36,303 nt of DNA from contig JAHDDX010000024.1 of assembly GCA_020629135.1 (NCBI GenBank), forward strand, positions 1-36,303, given 5' to 3'. Shown here piece after piece: positions 29,377 through 36,303 of the stretch (its first letter is position 1; the number at the start of each line of letters is the position of its first letter). Position numbers and translations under genes: made by a program. The stretch comes from Hellea sp. GTDB lineage: Bacteria; Pseudomonadota; Alphaproteobacteria; Caulobacterales; Maricaulaceae. Under the pieces are notes generated by a model, which did no database searches, was not told where the DNA came from, and was given only the letters and a program-made list of their open reading frames with translations.

Positions 29377-31131
29377 TTAATACCCTGCGGCGCCGGATTT
29401 CGGATCGCGCGGATCGGCCGCCCCGTGGAACAAGCCGTCATCAAATGCAACAGAATTGGCGCGGCCGAACACAATAAATTTCACGCCATCATCGTCCTGA
29501 CGGATTTTATGACCCATGGATTGCAGGATTTTGATCGTATCCGGGGAAATGCCCGGCTCGATAACAATCTCATCCGGCAACCATTGATGATGAATGCGCG
29601 GCGCGCTGACGGCTTCCATCACATTCATGTCGAACTCGATGAAGTTTAAAATAACCTGCAGGGTCTGCGTAATGATCCGCGAGCCACCAATACTGCCCGT
29701 CGCCAGCACGGCTTTGCCGTCTTTGAGCACCAGTGACGGCGTCATAGAGGATAAAGGACGCTTGCCCGGTTCGATCTGATTAGCCTCGCCCCCGATCAGA
29801 CCATAGGCATTCGGAACGCCGGGTTTGGAGGAAAAATCATCCATTTCATTATTGAGCATGAAGCCCGCGCCATCGACCGAGAAGCCACTGCCATAGGAAA
29901 AATTCAGCGTATAGGTTACCGCCACCGCATTTCCGTCCTTATCCATAGTCGCATAATGGGTGGTTTGCGGGCTTTCAAAAGGAAGGCTCTGAGCCGGATG
30001 CACCGCTGAGGACAGGCTGGCAGCCCCGAGATCAATAGTTGAGCGCAGGTGATCCGCATAGGTCTGATCGGTCAGCGCGCTAACGGGTACTTCGAAAAAG
30101 TCCGGATCGCCGAGAAATTTGGAGCGATCCGCATAGGCCCGACGCATAGTTTCGGCCAATTTATGGATATAGGCGGCGCTATTATGCCCATCGGCTGAAA
30201 GATCATATCCGCCCAATATATTGAGCATTTGCACGACGTGGACGCCGCCAGATGACGGTGGCGGCATGGAATAAACTTCATAGCCTTTATAACTGCCTTT
30301 GATCGGCTCACGAATAACAGAATGATAGTTCTGTAAGTCTTCATATGTTATCAAGCCGCCACCGGCTTCCATCTCGGCAACGATCAACTCTGCAGTTTTA
30401 CCGGCGTAAAACCCGTCCCGGCCCTTGCGTATAATCCGGTCTAATGTGCGCGCCAGGTCTCTTTGTTTTAAAATCTCTCCGGCTTCATAGGTCGAGCCGT
30501 CAGACTTGAACCAATAGTCTACCGTCGAGGGATCCGCCGTGAGATCTTCGCGGTATTCTTCCAGCGAAGTCGACAATGAATATGAAACGGGAAACCCACG
30601 CTCGGCCAGCTTCTTGGCGGGTCCAATGACCTGTCGCCGTGTCATGGTGCCATAGGCATCCAGCGCATCTAATAATCCCATCACCGTGCCCGGCACACCG
30701 CTGGATAAATGGCTGAATTGAGATTTTTTGAAATCGACATCGCCATTTTCATCAAGATACATATTGGTCGTCGCTGCTGCAGGGGCCATTTCGCGAAAAT
30801 CGATCGCAATGACCTCTTGTGTCTCAGCCAGCGAGACCATCATAAATCCGCCGCCACCAATATTGCCGGCCTGTGGATGGGTCACGGCCAATGCAAAGCC
30901 GACGGCCACGGCTGCATCCACCGCATTACCCCCGCGCGCCAGAATATCCCGCCCAACCTCAGAGGCGATCCTATCCTGAGATGAGACCATGCCGTTTTCC
31001 GCCATAACCGGAAACAGGCGGGCGTCATAGGTCAGGACCGGTTCATCCAGGCCGCTCCCTAAATCTTTGGCGTGGGAGGGTGCCGCCGCCATAAGGGCCA
31101 GCGCACAGCCTAGCGACAAGAAAGACTTCAT
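29377..31131 (-). CDS. ggt: Gamma-glutamyltransferase
   Basis: This 584-residue exported enzyme hydrolyses or transfers the gamma-glutamyl group of glutathione and related compounds in the periplasm. The signal peptide (about 1-21, A-A-A-P-S-H-A) is present. The precursor cuts itself before T390 in the S-P-Q-T-T-H-Y motif, giving large and small subunits. The small subunit keeps N-N-E-M-D-D-F-S-S-K-P-G, G-K-R-P-L-S-S-M-T-P and G-S-I-G-G-S-R-I-I-T-Q. The fit to E. coli Ggt is close (its cut is at T391). The start overlaps the ybaB stop (TAATG), so the gene has become part of the dnaX-ybaB transcript. This position is not usual for ggt. Confidence 0.95.
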   Translation of the reverse strand: MKSFLSLGCALALMAAAPSHAKDLGSGLDEPVLTYDARLFPVMAENGMVSSQDRIASEVGRDILARGGNAVDAAVAVGFALAVTHPQAGNIGGGGFMMVSLAETQEVIAIDFREMAPAAATTNMYLDENGDVDFKKSQFSHLSSGVPGTVMGLLDALDAYGTMTRRQVIGPAKKLAERGFPVSYSLSTSLEEYREDLTADPSTVDYWFKSDGSTYEAGEILKQRDLARTLDRIIRKGRDGFYAGKTAELIVAEMEAGGGLITYEDLQNYHSVIREPIKGSYKGYEVYSMPPPSSGGVHVVQMLNILGGYDLSADGHNSAAYIHKLAETMRRAYADRSKFLGDPDFFEVPVSALTDQTYADHLRSTIDLGAASLSSAVHPAQSLPFESPQTTHYATMDKDGNAVAVTYTLNFSYGSGFSVDGAGFMLNNEMDDFSSKPGVPNAYGLIGGEANQIEPGKRPLSSMTPSLVLKDGKAVLATGSIGGSRIITQTLQVILNFIEFDMNVMEAVSAPRIHHQWLPDEIVIEPGISPDTIKILQSMGHKIRQDDDGVKFIVFGRANSVAFDDGLFHGAADPRDPKSGAAGY

Positions 31132-31454
31132 TAAAACGGCATCTTCATGCCAGGCGGTAACTGCAAGTCGCCAAAGGCGGATTTCATGGTCTCAGCCTTG
31201 GCTTCATCCAGTCGGACTTTGGCGTCTTGAAATGCTGCCACAATAAGGTCTTCCAGGATTTCCGCTTCTTCGCCGTCCAGCAATGATGGATCGATTTTGA
31301 GCGACTTCATATTCCCTTCGCCGCTAAGCGTCACACTGACCATGCCACCGCCTGAGCGACCACTGGCCTCCAGGTCTGCAACTTCCGCTTGGGCAGATTG
31401 CATTTTGTCCTGCATTTCTTTGGCCTGTTTCATCAGGCCCATTAGGTCTTTCAT
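31131..31454 (-). CDS. ybaB: YbaB/EbfC nucleoid-associated protein
   Basis: This 107-residue protein has the YbaB layout: an N-terminal helix M-K-D-L-M-G-L-M-K-Q-A-K-E-M-Q, then G-G-G-M-V-S-V-T-L-S-G-E-G, K-I-D-P-S-L-L, and the final helix L-E-D-L-I-V-A-A-F-Q-D-A. It binds DNA as a dimer and often lies between dnaX and recR. The ATGA overlap with the dnaX stop at 31451-31454 means coupled translation. Confidence 0.95.
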   Translation of the reverse strand: MKDLMGLMKQAKEMQDKMQSAQAEVADLEASGRSGGGMVSVTLSGEGNMKSLKIDPSLLDGEEAEILEDLIVAAFQDAKVRLDEAKAETMKSAFGDLQLPPGMKMPF

Positions 31455-33187
31455 GTTTCGTCCTGTTCAGTGGTCGCGCCAAAAGGCGCGGTGATGACAT
31501 TTGACTGGGATTTAGGGGCAATTTCGCGAATTTCAATGAGCTTGGCTGCACTTAAAAGACTATGTTTAAAGGCCGGTAGCTCCCGGTCACGTGCATCCTG
31601 GGCTTCCTTTTCGGCCCGGCGCTTTTCAGCCATGCTCGGTTCGCCAGACCCGTCTTCCTGATCAATCAGCCATAATTGACCGGTCAGCTTATTTAAACCC
31701 TCGACCATACGTCCCATCAAGGATGGCGGCGCGTCTTTGAGGTTTTCAATTGTAATCGCCCCCTGACGAAAGCGGATCAGCCGCACATATTTTTCCACAT
31801 CATATTTCAATGAAATCATCGAATCCGGTAGCGCTGCAACAAATTCTTCAAGGCTTTCAATTTGTAAGGTCGGTTCCGGTGTGGGCGCAGCTTCGGGAAC
31901 ACTCATAGATATCGCCGGTGCAGCCCGTCCCGATCCATGGCTCGCCATCTTCGCGCTCGACCCACCGCCATTTGGAGACGGAGGCGTCATTTCGGGCGCG
32001 GTGTAATTACCGGACTGAATTTCAGATAAAATTTTCGCGGCGAGCTCTGGTGGCGGCATTTCCCCGGCGACAGCAATGGCCAATATGGCCATTTCTGCCG
32101 CAGCCAGTGGCACAGGCGCCAGACGCACTTCGCCATAGGATTTCAGAAGCATCTGCCAAATCCGGGTTAACTGGCCAAGGGTCAGAGCATTTGCCAGCTC
32201 TTTGATCTGGGCGATCTGGTCCGCGGCCGCGTCGATTTCAACATCGTCGCCCAAAGTTTGCGCCCTCGAGACGTCATGGCAGATATCGAGAAGGTCACGC
32301 ATGACAATTACCGGGTCCGCGCCGTCCTGATATTGTCCACGCATTTCCTTAAGGGCGCCAGCCCCATCGCCCTTGGCAGCGAGGGAAAACAAATCCAATA
32401 TCCGCGTCCGGTCAGCCAGGCCCAGCATGTCGCGAACCTGTTCCGCGCTAACCTCATCACCGTCCAGGCCTGCTTGCACTATCGCCTGATCCAGCAAAGA
32501 CAAAGCATCGCGAACAGATCCTTCGGCCGCCCTGGAAATCAAGGCCAAGCCGTCGTCTGAGACTTTGACATTTTCTTTGGTGCAAATCCCAGAGAGGTGC
32601 GTTTTCAGCTGAGCCGGATCGACCCGACGCAAATCAAAACGCTGACACCGGGACAGAACCGTGATGGGTACTTTGCGGATTTCAGTCGTCGCGAAAATAA
32701 ACTTGGCGTGGTCCGGCGGCTCTTCGAGGGTTTTTAAAAGCGCATTAAACGCTCCGGTCGACAGCATGTGCACTTCGTCAATGATATAGACTTTATAGCG
32801 CGCGGACAAAGGCGCGTAGCGCACGCCGTCCAGCATTTCGCGCATATTTTCAACGCCCGTGCGGGAAGCGGCGTCCATTTCCAAAACGTCCATATGGGAC
32901 GACGCCATAATCGCTTCGCAATGCTTGCCAGAAGTGGACAGATCAACAGACGGGCCATCGACGCTATCGGATTCGTAATTCAGCGCCCGTGCCAGCAGGC
33001 GCGCGGTCGTGGTCTTGCCGATCCCGCGTACGCCGGTCAGCATAAAAGCATGAGCCACCCGCCCCGCCTTGAATGCATTGGTCAGGGTTGTGATCATGGC
33101 CTCCTGGCCAATCATATCCTCAAAGGTGGTCGGCCGGTATTTCCGGGCTAATACCTGATAGGTTTGTGCGGGATTAGACTCACTCAT
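31451..33187 (-). CDS. dnaX: DNA polymerase III subunit gamma/tau
   Basis: This 578-residue clamp-loader ATPase has Walker A G52-V-R-G-I-G-K-T59, Walker B Y-I-I-D-E-V-H (134-140) and sensor 1 with the S-R-C motif (179-181). The collar domain ends near 370. A variable linker (about 370-440, Pro/Gly/Ala-rich) and a tau-type C-terminal domain follow. The zinc-binding module usually found between residues 65 and 92 is degenerate: only C90 of four cysteines is left (L-N-Y-E-S-D ... S-G-K-H-C-E-A-I), as in other Alphaproteobacteria. No slippery A-AAA-AAG stretch was seen, so a short gamma form by frameshift is unlikely; in Caulobacter it is made by ClpXP processing. Confidence 0.95.
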   Translation of the reverse strand: MSESNPAQTYQVLARKYRPTTFEDMIGQEAMITTLTNAFKAGRVAHAFMLTGVRGIGKTTTARLLARALNYESDSVDGPSVDLSTSGKHCEAIMASSHMDVLEMDAASRTGVENMREMLDGVRYAPLSARYKVYIIDEVHMLSTGAFNALLKTLEEPPDHAKFIFATTEIRKVPITVLSRCQRFDLRRVDPAQLKTHLSGICTKENVKVSDDGLALISRAAEGSVRDALSLLDQAIVQAGLDGDEVSAEQVRDMLGLADRTRILDLFSLAAKGDGAGALKEMRGQYQDGADPVIVMRDLLDICHDVSRAQTLGDDVEIDAAADQIAQIKELANALTLGQLTRIWQMLLKSYGEVRLAPVPLAAAEMAILAIAVAGEMPPPELAAKILSEIQSGNYTAPEMTPPSPNGGGSSAKMASHGSGRAAPAISMSVPEAAPTPEPTLQIESLEEFVAALPDSMISLKYDVEKYVRLIRFRQGAITIENLKDAPPSLMGRMVEGLNKLTGQLWLIDQEDGSGEPSMAEKRRAEKEAQDARDRELPAFKHSLLSAAKLIEIREIAPKSQSNVITAPFGATTEQDET

Positions 33188-33251
33188 CCCGTGCTTATAG
33201 GCGCAGATTGGACGCGGCGAAAGGGTAGAGACGCAAGAAGAAGTGGAAGAC

Positions 33252-33346
33252 TGAAACCCTGACCCGAAAAAGACTCGTTACGGCTGCTTCGTTCCCGACC
33301 TGACCGGGTTGGCGAGGAATTCGTCCAAAGCCAGCCTTCCGGCGCG
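33252..33346 (-). ncRNA. ffs: Signal recognition particle RNA, small bacterial type (4.5S)
   Basis: On the minus strand the core reads CCTCGCCAACCCGGTCAGG, then TCGGGAACGAAGCAGCCG and TAACGAGTC. This is the conserved SRP RNA hairpin: GGTCAGGTC tetraloop region, GGGAACGAAGCAGC asymmetric loop bound by Ffh. The two flanks can pair to extend the helix, giving about 95 bases; the exact ends are estimated. It lies 65 bases upstream of dnaX on the same strand, the usual place in Alphaproteobacteria. The dnaX message may read through from it. Confidence 0.92.
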
Positions 33347-33377
33347 GCTTATGGCCAATCTGGCATTAAAAGGCAAT

Positions 33378-33403
33378 AAAAAACCCCAGCCAAAGGCCGG
33401 TGG
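33378..33403 (-). terminator. Terminator-like hairpin with T-tract upstream of ffs
   Basis: On the minus strand, CCACCGGCC, loop TTT, GGCTGGGG, TTTTTT gives a six-base-pair core stem, one mismatch, further pairs, and six T's. That is the form of a rho-independent terminator. No minus-strand gene ends here: the strand upstream is the leader and coding part of nudC on the other strand. It lies only about 35 bases before the SRP RNA 5' end and just after a promoter-like pair, so it may end a short leader RNA. Confidence 0.55.
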
Positions 33404-33539
33404 CGCATATATATCGTTCGAACAGACTTACAAGCAAGACGCGCTCTTTTTCTGATTAATGCGATATATTTGCAACAGTGGGTGTCAGGCATGCAGAATG
33501 GGCACTGGTCATCGTCGCCATCACTCGGTATGGACGCTT
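33404..33539. other. Rest of the 352-bp intergenic region between dnaX and nudC
   Basis: The gap 33188-33539 holds the SRP RNA (about 33252-33346), the hairpin and the promoter-like pair listed separately. In the remaining stretch I see no further gene. The nudC frame is open from ATG 33459, but that 27-codon extension has no ribosome site and no similarity to NudC. A GTTCGAA heptamer near 33415-33421 recalls a tRNA T-loop, yet the flanking bases do not pair. Confidence 0.5.
33409..33437 (-). promoter_or_regulatory. Candidate promoter upstream of ffs
   Basis: On the minus strand TTGCTT (33437-33432), 17 bases, ATATAT (33414-33409; TATATA if shifted by one) resembles a -35/-10 pair. The start would be near 33401, at the very beginning of the terminator-like hairpin. 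A second possible -35 (TTGCCT) with a weak -10 (CATAAG) lies nearer the SRP RNA, and could be its real promoter. Confidence 0.4.
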
Positions 33540-34439
33540 ATGACTGACTCGCATTTTATCCCCCGCATGGCCTTTACCGGCGCCAAATTGGATCACGTTG
33601 AAGACAAGCGGGATATCCTCACACTTAAAACCTATCTCAAAAACCCCAAAGCCCGGGCGTTAATGCTGATAAATGGAAAGCCTGCCGTGACCAAGGAAGG
33701 TCACTTAAAAACCTGCCATCCGGATGATCTGGTTGGACAAAATATCATTGCGCCCGGGCCAATGTTTTTGGGTCTGGATGATGAAGGCCCGGTTTTCGCC
33801 TTTGCGCTGACCGATGACCAATCCATGACCGCGGAGTCGGAGTTCCAAGAAATGCGAGCCATTGCGTCTTGGCTTGATCAGCCCTCTCTTGCCGTTGCCG
33901 GGCGGGCTAAGTCTTTATTTGATTGGCATTATTCACACCGGTTTTGTTCGACCTGCGGTAAGGAAAGCCAATCCACGGCGGGCGGCATGTATCGCCATTG
34001 CAAAAGCTGTGAAACAGATCATTTTCCCCGGGTCAATCCGGTCGCGATTATGCTGGTCATCCATGAAGATCACTGCCTGATGGGGCGCAGCCCGGGATGG
34101 CCGGACAAAGCGTTTTCAGCCTTGGCGGGCTTTATCTCGCCCGGTGAAAGCCTGGAAGAAGGCTGCGCACGAGAAGTCAAAGAGGAGGTCAATGTCGACG
34201 TGCACAGCGTCAAATATGTATTTAGTCAACCCTGGCCATTTCCAAGCCAGCTTATGATGGGGATTACCTGTCAGACCGATAGCCGTGACTTCAAGGTCAA
34301 CAAGAAAGAGCTCGACGACGCTCAGTGGTTTTCAAAAGAGACGGTTCAAAATGTATTTTCCGGGTCAGATGACAGCTTTCTGCGCCCGCCCGGCTTTACC
34401 ATAGCCAACCAATTACTCCGATATTGGCTTGCCGAGTAA
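33540..34439 (+). CDS. nudC: NADH pyrophosphatase / NAD-capped RNA decapping enzyme
   Basis: This 299-residue Nudix hydrolase cleaves NAD(H) and NAD caps on RNA. The zinc ribbon C136-S-T-C139 ... C154-K-S-C157, the Nudix box from G197 to V219 (G-F-I-S-P-G-E-S ... R-E-V-K-E-E-V-N-V), and the NudC-specific S-Q-P-W-P-F-P-S motif (229-236) are all present. The glycine normally second to last in the Nudix box is N218. ATG 33540 gives the normal N-terminus; the ribosome site is weak. It converges with the DoxX gene and the two coding ends overlap by 27 bases. Confidence 0.93.
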   Translation: MTDSHFIPRMAFTGAKLDHVEDKRDILTLKTYLKNPKARALMLINGKPAVTKEGHLKTCHPDDLVGQNIIAPGPMFLGLDDEGPVFAFALTDDQSMTAESEFQEMRAIASWLDQPSLAVAGRAKSLFDWHYSHRFCSTCGKESQSTAGGMYRHCKSCETDHFPRVNPVAIMLVIHEDHCLMGRSPGWPDKAFSALAGFISPGESLEEGCAREVKEEVNVDVHSVKYVFSQPWPFPSQLMMGITCQTDSRDFKVNKKELDDAQWFSKETVQNVFSGSDDSFLRPPGFTIANQLLRYWLAE

Positions 34440-34901
34440 GGCCTCTTTGATTTGACCTAGGCCATAGCCCAATTCCTTGCGTCGAAGGAAAACTAAAACC
34501 GCGCATGAAATCCAAACCGCGCAGGCTGCCATAAACAGGCCGCCGCCATCATTATTGGGATCAATGCCCAAAGGCGTGAACACATGGAACGAAATAGCGC
34601 CGCTCATAATCGCCAAGCCTATTAAGGCACCAAACCCCTGCAACCGTCGAAATCGCGGCAAAAGTCCGAGCAGCAAGGCGATAGACGCCATCAGTTCCGC
34701 ACCACCAATAACATATTGTGAAAACAGGCCGGAATGAGCGAATAAGCCATCGGCCCCAAGAGAGCCAGCCCATTCATTCAGGCGCCCGAAGATTTCCTGC
34801 GTATTCGGATGATCCGTGAATTTATACCGCAGAGAATCAAGAAAAATGACGCTGCAAAATACAGCCAATGTATGTGGCAGAAATGACTTTAATTTTTCCA
34901 T
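34413..34901 (-). CDS. DoxX family membrane protein
   Basis: This 162-residue protein has four membrane helices (about 10-28, 62-82, 88-110 and 122-142). The DoxX pattern includes F-L-D-S-L-R-Y-K-F, Q-Y-V-I-G-G-A-E-L-M-A-S-I-A-L-L-L and the R-F-R-R-L-Q-G-F-G-A-L loop. DoxX proteins are linked with quinone redox and thiol stress in other bacteria, but a specific role is not known here. AGGGGATATCAA precedes the ATG. The gene follows the YHS-domain gene by 16 bases and is likely co-transcribed with it. Confidence 0.85.
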   Translation of the reverse strand: MEKLKSFLPHTLAVFCSVIFLDSLRYKFTDHPNTQEIFGRLNEWAGSLGADGLFAHSGLFSQYVIGGAELMASIALLLGLLPRFRRLQGFGALIGLAIMSGAISFHVFTPLGIDPNNDGGGLFMAACAVWISCAVLVFLRRKELGYGLGQIKEALLGKPISE

Positions 34902-34917
34902 TTGATATCCCCTAAAA

Positions 34918-35367
34918 TCAATCTGTTAACAGGTCAGGCCAATTCTGATCAGCCTGACGAATAAACCCTGGAATATCTCGATCCCAGCGCTCTTGAATGC
35001 GACTGTTAAAGTTCAAGTAGAGCTTTCCGTCACGCACATGCCAGTGCTTAGGCGACCCTTTGGCGAGTTTGCCATGCGCCGCCGCCCAGGCACAATATCC
35101 ACCATATTGCGGAATAAAGGCGCTTGGATTGGTGCGAAACAAATCCAGATTGGCTTGACTTGAAAACCGCCAATCCACGCCCAGATGTGAAAACAAATAA
35201 GTTTTGTCACCCTTGAGCGGTTTGCCGGAATAGAAACTAACGACGTCATAACCGCCAACGGCGACATTATCTCGCCAGGAGGTATAAATCGGATCTGAAT
35301 TGGCTGCCGCCGGAACCGCAACAAAAATTGAGCCGAATATAATTAAAATGGTGGTCCATATTTTCAT
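34918..35367 (-). CDS. Exported YHS-domain protein
   Basis: This 149-residue protein has a signal peptide (about 1-23, V-A-V-P-A-A-A) and a YHS-type domain. The segments G-Y-D-V-V-S-F-Y-S-G-K-P-L-K-G, then F-S-H-L-G-V-D-W-R-F-S-S, N-P-S-A-F-I-P-Q-Y-G-G-Y-C-A-W-A, and the W-H-V-R-D-G-K-L-Y-L-N-F motif match the YHS family found in periplasmic proteins of Alphaproteobacteria. Such domains have been linked to metal or heme handling, without proof. ATG 35367 begins the signal peptide; an ATG four codons upstream is possible. Confidence 0.87.
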   Translation of the reverse strand: MKIWTTILIIFGSIFVAVPAAANSDPIYTSWRDNVAVGGYDVVSFYSGKPLKGDKTYLFSHLGVDWRFSSQANLDLFRTNPSAFIPQYGGYCAWAAAHGKLAKGSPKHWHVRDGKLYLNFNSRIQERWDRDIPGFIRQADQNWPDLLTD

Positions 35368-35404
35368 GATCTGGCCCATACAAATTTTATCGCTTTCGCG
35401 CTAA

Positions 35405-36256
35405 TCACGCCTTTTGACGAGGTTGTGAACGCAACGGATCAGCCGGATAAGTCCCCAACATAACGATTTTTTCGCTGAAATATTTCAATTCATCCAGCGC
35501 ATGTCTCATAGCCACCGTGTCTGGATGCCCTTCCACATCCATATAAAACTGGGCCGCCTGAAAAGAGCCATCTACCATATAGCTTTCGAGCTTAGTGATA
35601 TTGAGCCCGTTTGTGGCGAACCCACCTAGCGCTTTGTAAAGCGCCGAAGGTACGCTGCGAACTTTGAACACGAGACTGGTGACCGTCGGAGCGCTATCGG
35701 CGTCAATATGGATAGGATCGCGAGCCAGAACCAGGAACCGCGTCGTATTATGAGCCGCATCTTCGATATTGGCGGCCAAAATCTCAAGGCCGTATTTTTC
35801 GCCGGCCAGGCTGGAGGCGATCGCGCCGAGGCTTTTATCTTTGGCTTCAGCAACCTTTCGCGCGGCCCCGGCCGTATCCGTATCCGCAAACCCCCTTATA
35901 TCCATTTGCTCAAGACGGCGACGCACCTGGCCTAAGGCCATAGGGTGGGAACGCACTGACTTAATGTCAGACACTGATGCACCGGGGACGCCCAGCAATT
36001 GGTGATGAACTGGCAAATATTGTTCACCGATAATATGCAGATCGCCTTCGGGCAAGAGGTGATAAATGTCTGAGACTCGGCCAGCGACACTATTGTCCAC
36101 CGGGATCATGGCCAGATCCGCGTCACCGCTGCGCACGGCGACAAAAGCTTTAGCAAAAGACTGAGCGGGCAATGGCTCCATATCCGGATAATAGGTTTGG
36201 CAGGCCAGATTAGAGAACGCCCCAGGCTCGCCTTGATAAACGATTTTGCCGCTCAT
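35405..36256 (-). CDS. pheA: Prephenate dehydratase
   Basis: This 283-residue enzyme converts prephenate to phenylpyruvate in phenylalanine synthesis. The catalytic domain (about 1-185) shows Y-Q-G-E-P-G-A-F-S-N, P-V-D-N-S-V-A-G-R-V and the catalytic T-T-R-F motif in DAAHNTTRFLVLA. The ACT domain (about 198-270) follows with S-A-L-Y-K-A-L-G-G-F and N-I-T-K-L-E-S-Y, the feedback site for phenylalanine. There is no chorismate mutase part. The ATG overlaps the kdsB stop (ATGA), and the pair is common in Alphaproteobacteria. Confidence 0.95.
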   Translation of the reverse strand: MSGKIVYQGEPGAFSNLACQTYYPDMEPLPAQSFAKAFVAVRSGDADLAMIPVDNSVAGRVSDIYHLLPEGDLHIIGEQYLPVHHQLLGVPGASVSDIKSVRSHPMALGQVRRRLEQMDIRGFADTDTAGAARKVAEAKDKSLGAIASSLAGEKYGLEILAANIEDAAHNTTRFLVLARDPIHIDADSAPTVTSLVFKVRSVPSALYKALGGFATNGLNITKLESYMVDGSFQAAQFYMDVEGHPDTVAMRHALDELKYFSEKIVMLGTYPADPLRSQPRQKA

Positions 36257-36303
36257 GATTTTGCTCCGATTATCGCTCTGGCCCGTTCAAGGTCTTCCGG
36301 CGT
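36253..36303 (-). CDS. kdsB: 3-deoxy-manno-octulosonate cytidylyltransferase, C-terminal end
   Basis: The last 16 codons read T-P-E-D-L-E-R-A-R-A-I-I-G-A-K-S and stop with TGA overlapping the pheA ATG. Kdo cytidylyltransferases end with V-D-T-P-E-D-L-E-x-A-R, and kdsB is next to pheA in many Alphaproteobacteria. The gene starts beyond the window's right edge. Its product makes CMP-Kdo for lipopolysaccharide core synthesis. Confidence 0.8.
   Translation of the reverse strand, partial: TPEDLERARAIIGAKS

Noticed and set aside
31451-33187. Programmed frameshift in dnaX producing a gamma form
   Set aside because: No A-AAA-AAG type slippery run with a following hairpin was found in the coding strand.
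33404-33480. Possible tRNA on the minus strand, because of GTTCGAA followed by GCGCCACC
   Set aside because: The bases around the heptamer (GTCTG and GATAT) do not pair as a T stem, and no acceptor or anticodon stem can be built upstream.
1-36303. CRISPR array, insertion sequence, integrase or prophage
   Set aside because: No regularly spaced direct repeats, transposase or integrase motifs were seen. The lysozyme domain at 12020-13090 belongs to SpmX, with no other phage genes around.

Overview
The window looks like chromosomal DNA of an alphaproteobacterium of the order Caulobacterales in the broad sense (Hyphomonadaceae, Maricaulaceae or Robiginitomaculaceae type). The reasons are the ffs-dnaX-ybaB-recR block, the kdsB-pheA pair, a DnaX without the zinc module, a DUF1489 protein, and above all an SpmX-type protein (GH24 lysozyme domain, acidic linker, two C-terminal membrane helices). 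SpmX is a polarity factor known from Caulobacterales. Base composition looks moderate by eye. I see no phage, transposon, CRISPR array or tRNA; this is ordinary core and accessory chromosome, densely packed and mostly on the minus strand.

Layout. 1-113: end of an L-serine ammonia-lyase. 227-5369: a secreted beta-propeller/PKD protein, a pirin, two small envelope proteins of unknown function and a membrane protein with Sel1-type repeats. 5392-10590: a branched-chain 2-oxoacid dehydrogenase operon (E1alpha, E1beta, E2 with two near-identical lipoyl domains) ending in a DUF1963 gene and facing a divergent Lrp-type regulator, as in the classic bkdR-bkd arrangement. 10591-14580: DUF1489 protein, a JmjC/cupin-like putative oxygenase, SpmX and MgtE. 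The spmX leader carries a sigma-54-like promoter and a perfect palindrome. 14754-17643: a three-gene operon of a short-chain dehydrogenase, formimidoylglutamase (HutG) and an alpha-oxoamine synthase. 17709-18951: a LysR remnant and a metallo-beta-lactamase-fold lipoprotein. 19027-21017: a small lipoprotein and an amidohydrolase/cupin/monooxygenase trio. 21077-24633: an M16 peptidase lipoprotein overlapping a membrane protein. It is divergent from a YCII-domain lipoprotein, with an 8-bp inverted repeat between them. 25327-28656: DUF2007 protein, a membrane protein, imidazolonepropionase (HutI) facing another Lrp/AsnC regulator, and a DUF6498-like membrane protein. 28656-33346: recR, ggt, ybaB, dnaX and the SRP RNA gene. 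33540-36303: NudC, DoxX, a YHS-domain protein, prephenate dehydratase and the end of kdsB.

Metabolic themes are amino-acid catabolism (serine, branched-chain, histidine, glutathione/gamma-glutamyl compounds) under Lrp-family control, plus envelope proteins. HutG and HutI are about 10 kb apart and in different operons, so histidine use is not organised as one hut operon here. The most interesting items are the SpmX gene with its promoter region, the SDR-HutG-oxoamine-synthase operon, the leader hairpin in front of the SRP RNA, and the inverted repeat between the two divergent lipoprotein genes. I found nothing that clearly amounts to a wholly new biological system.
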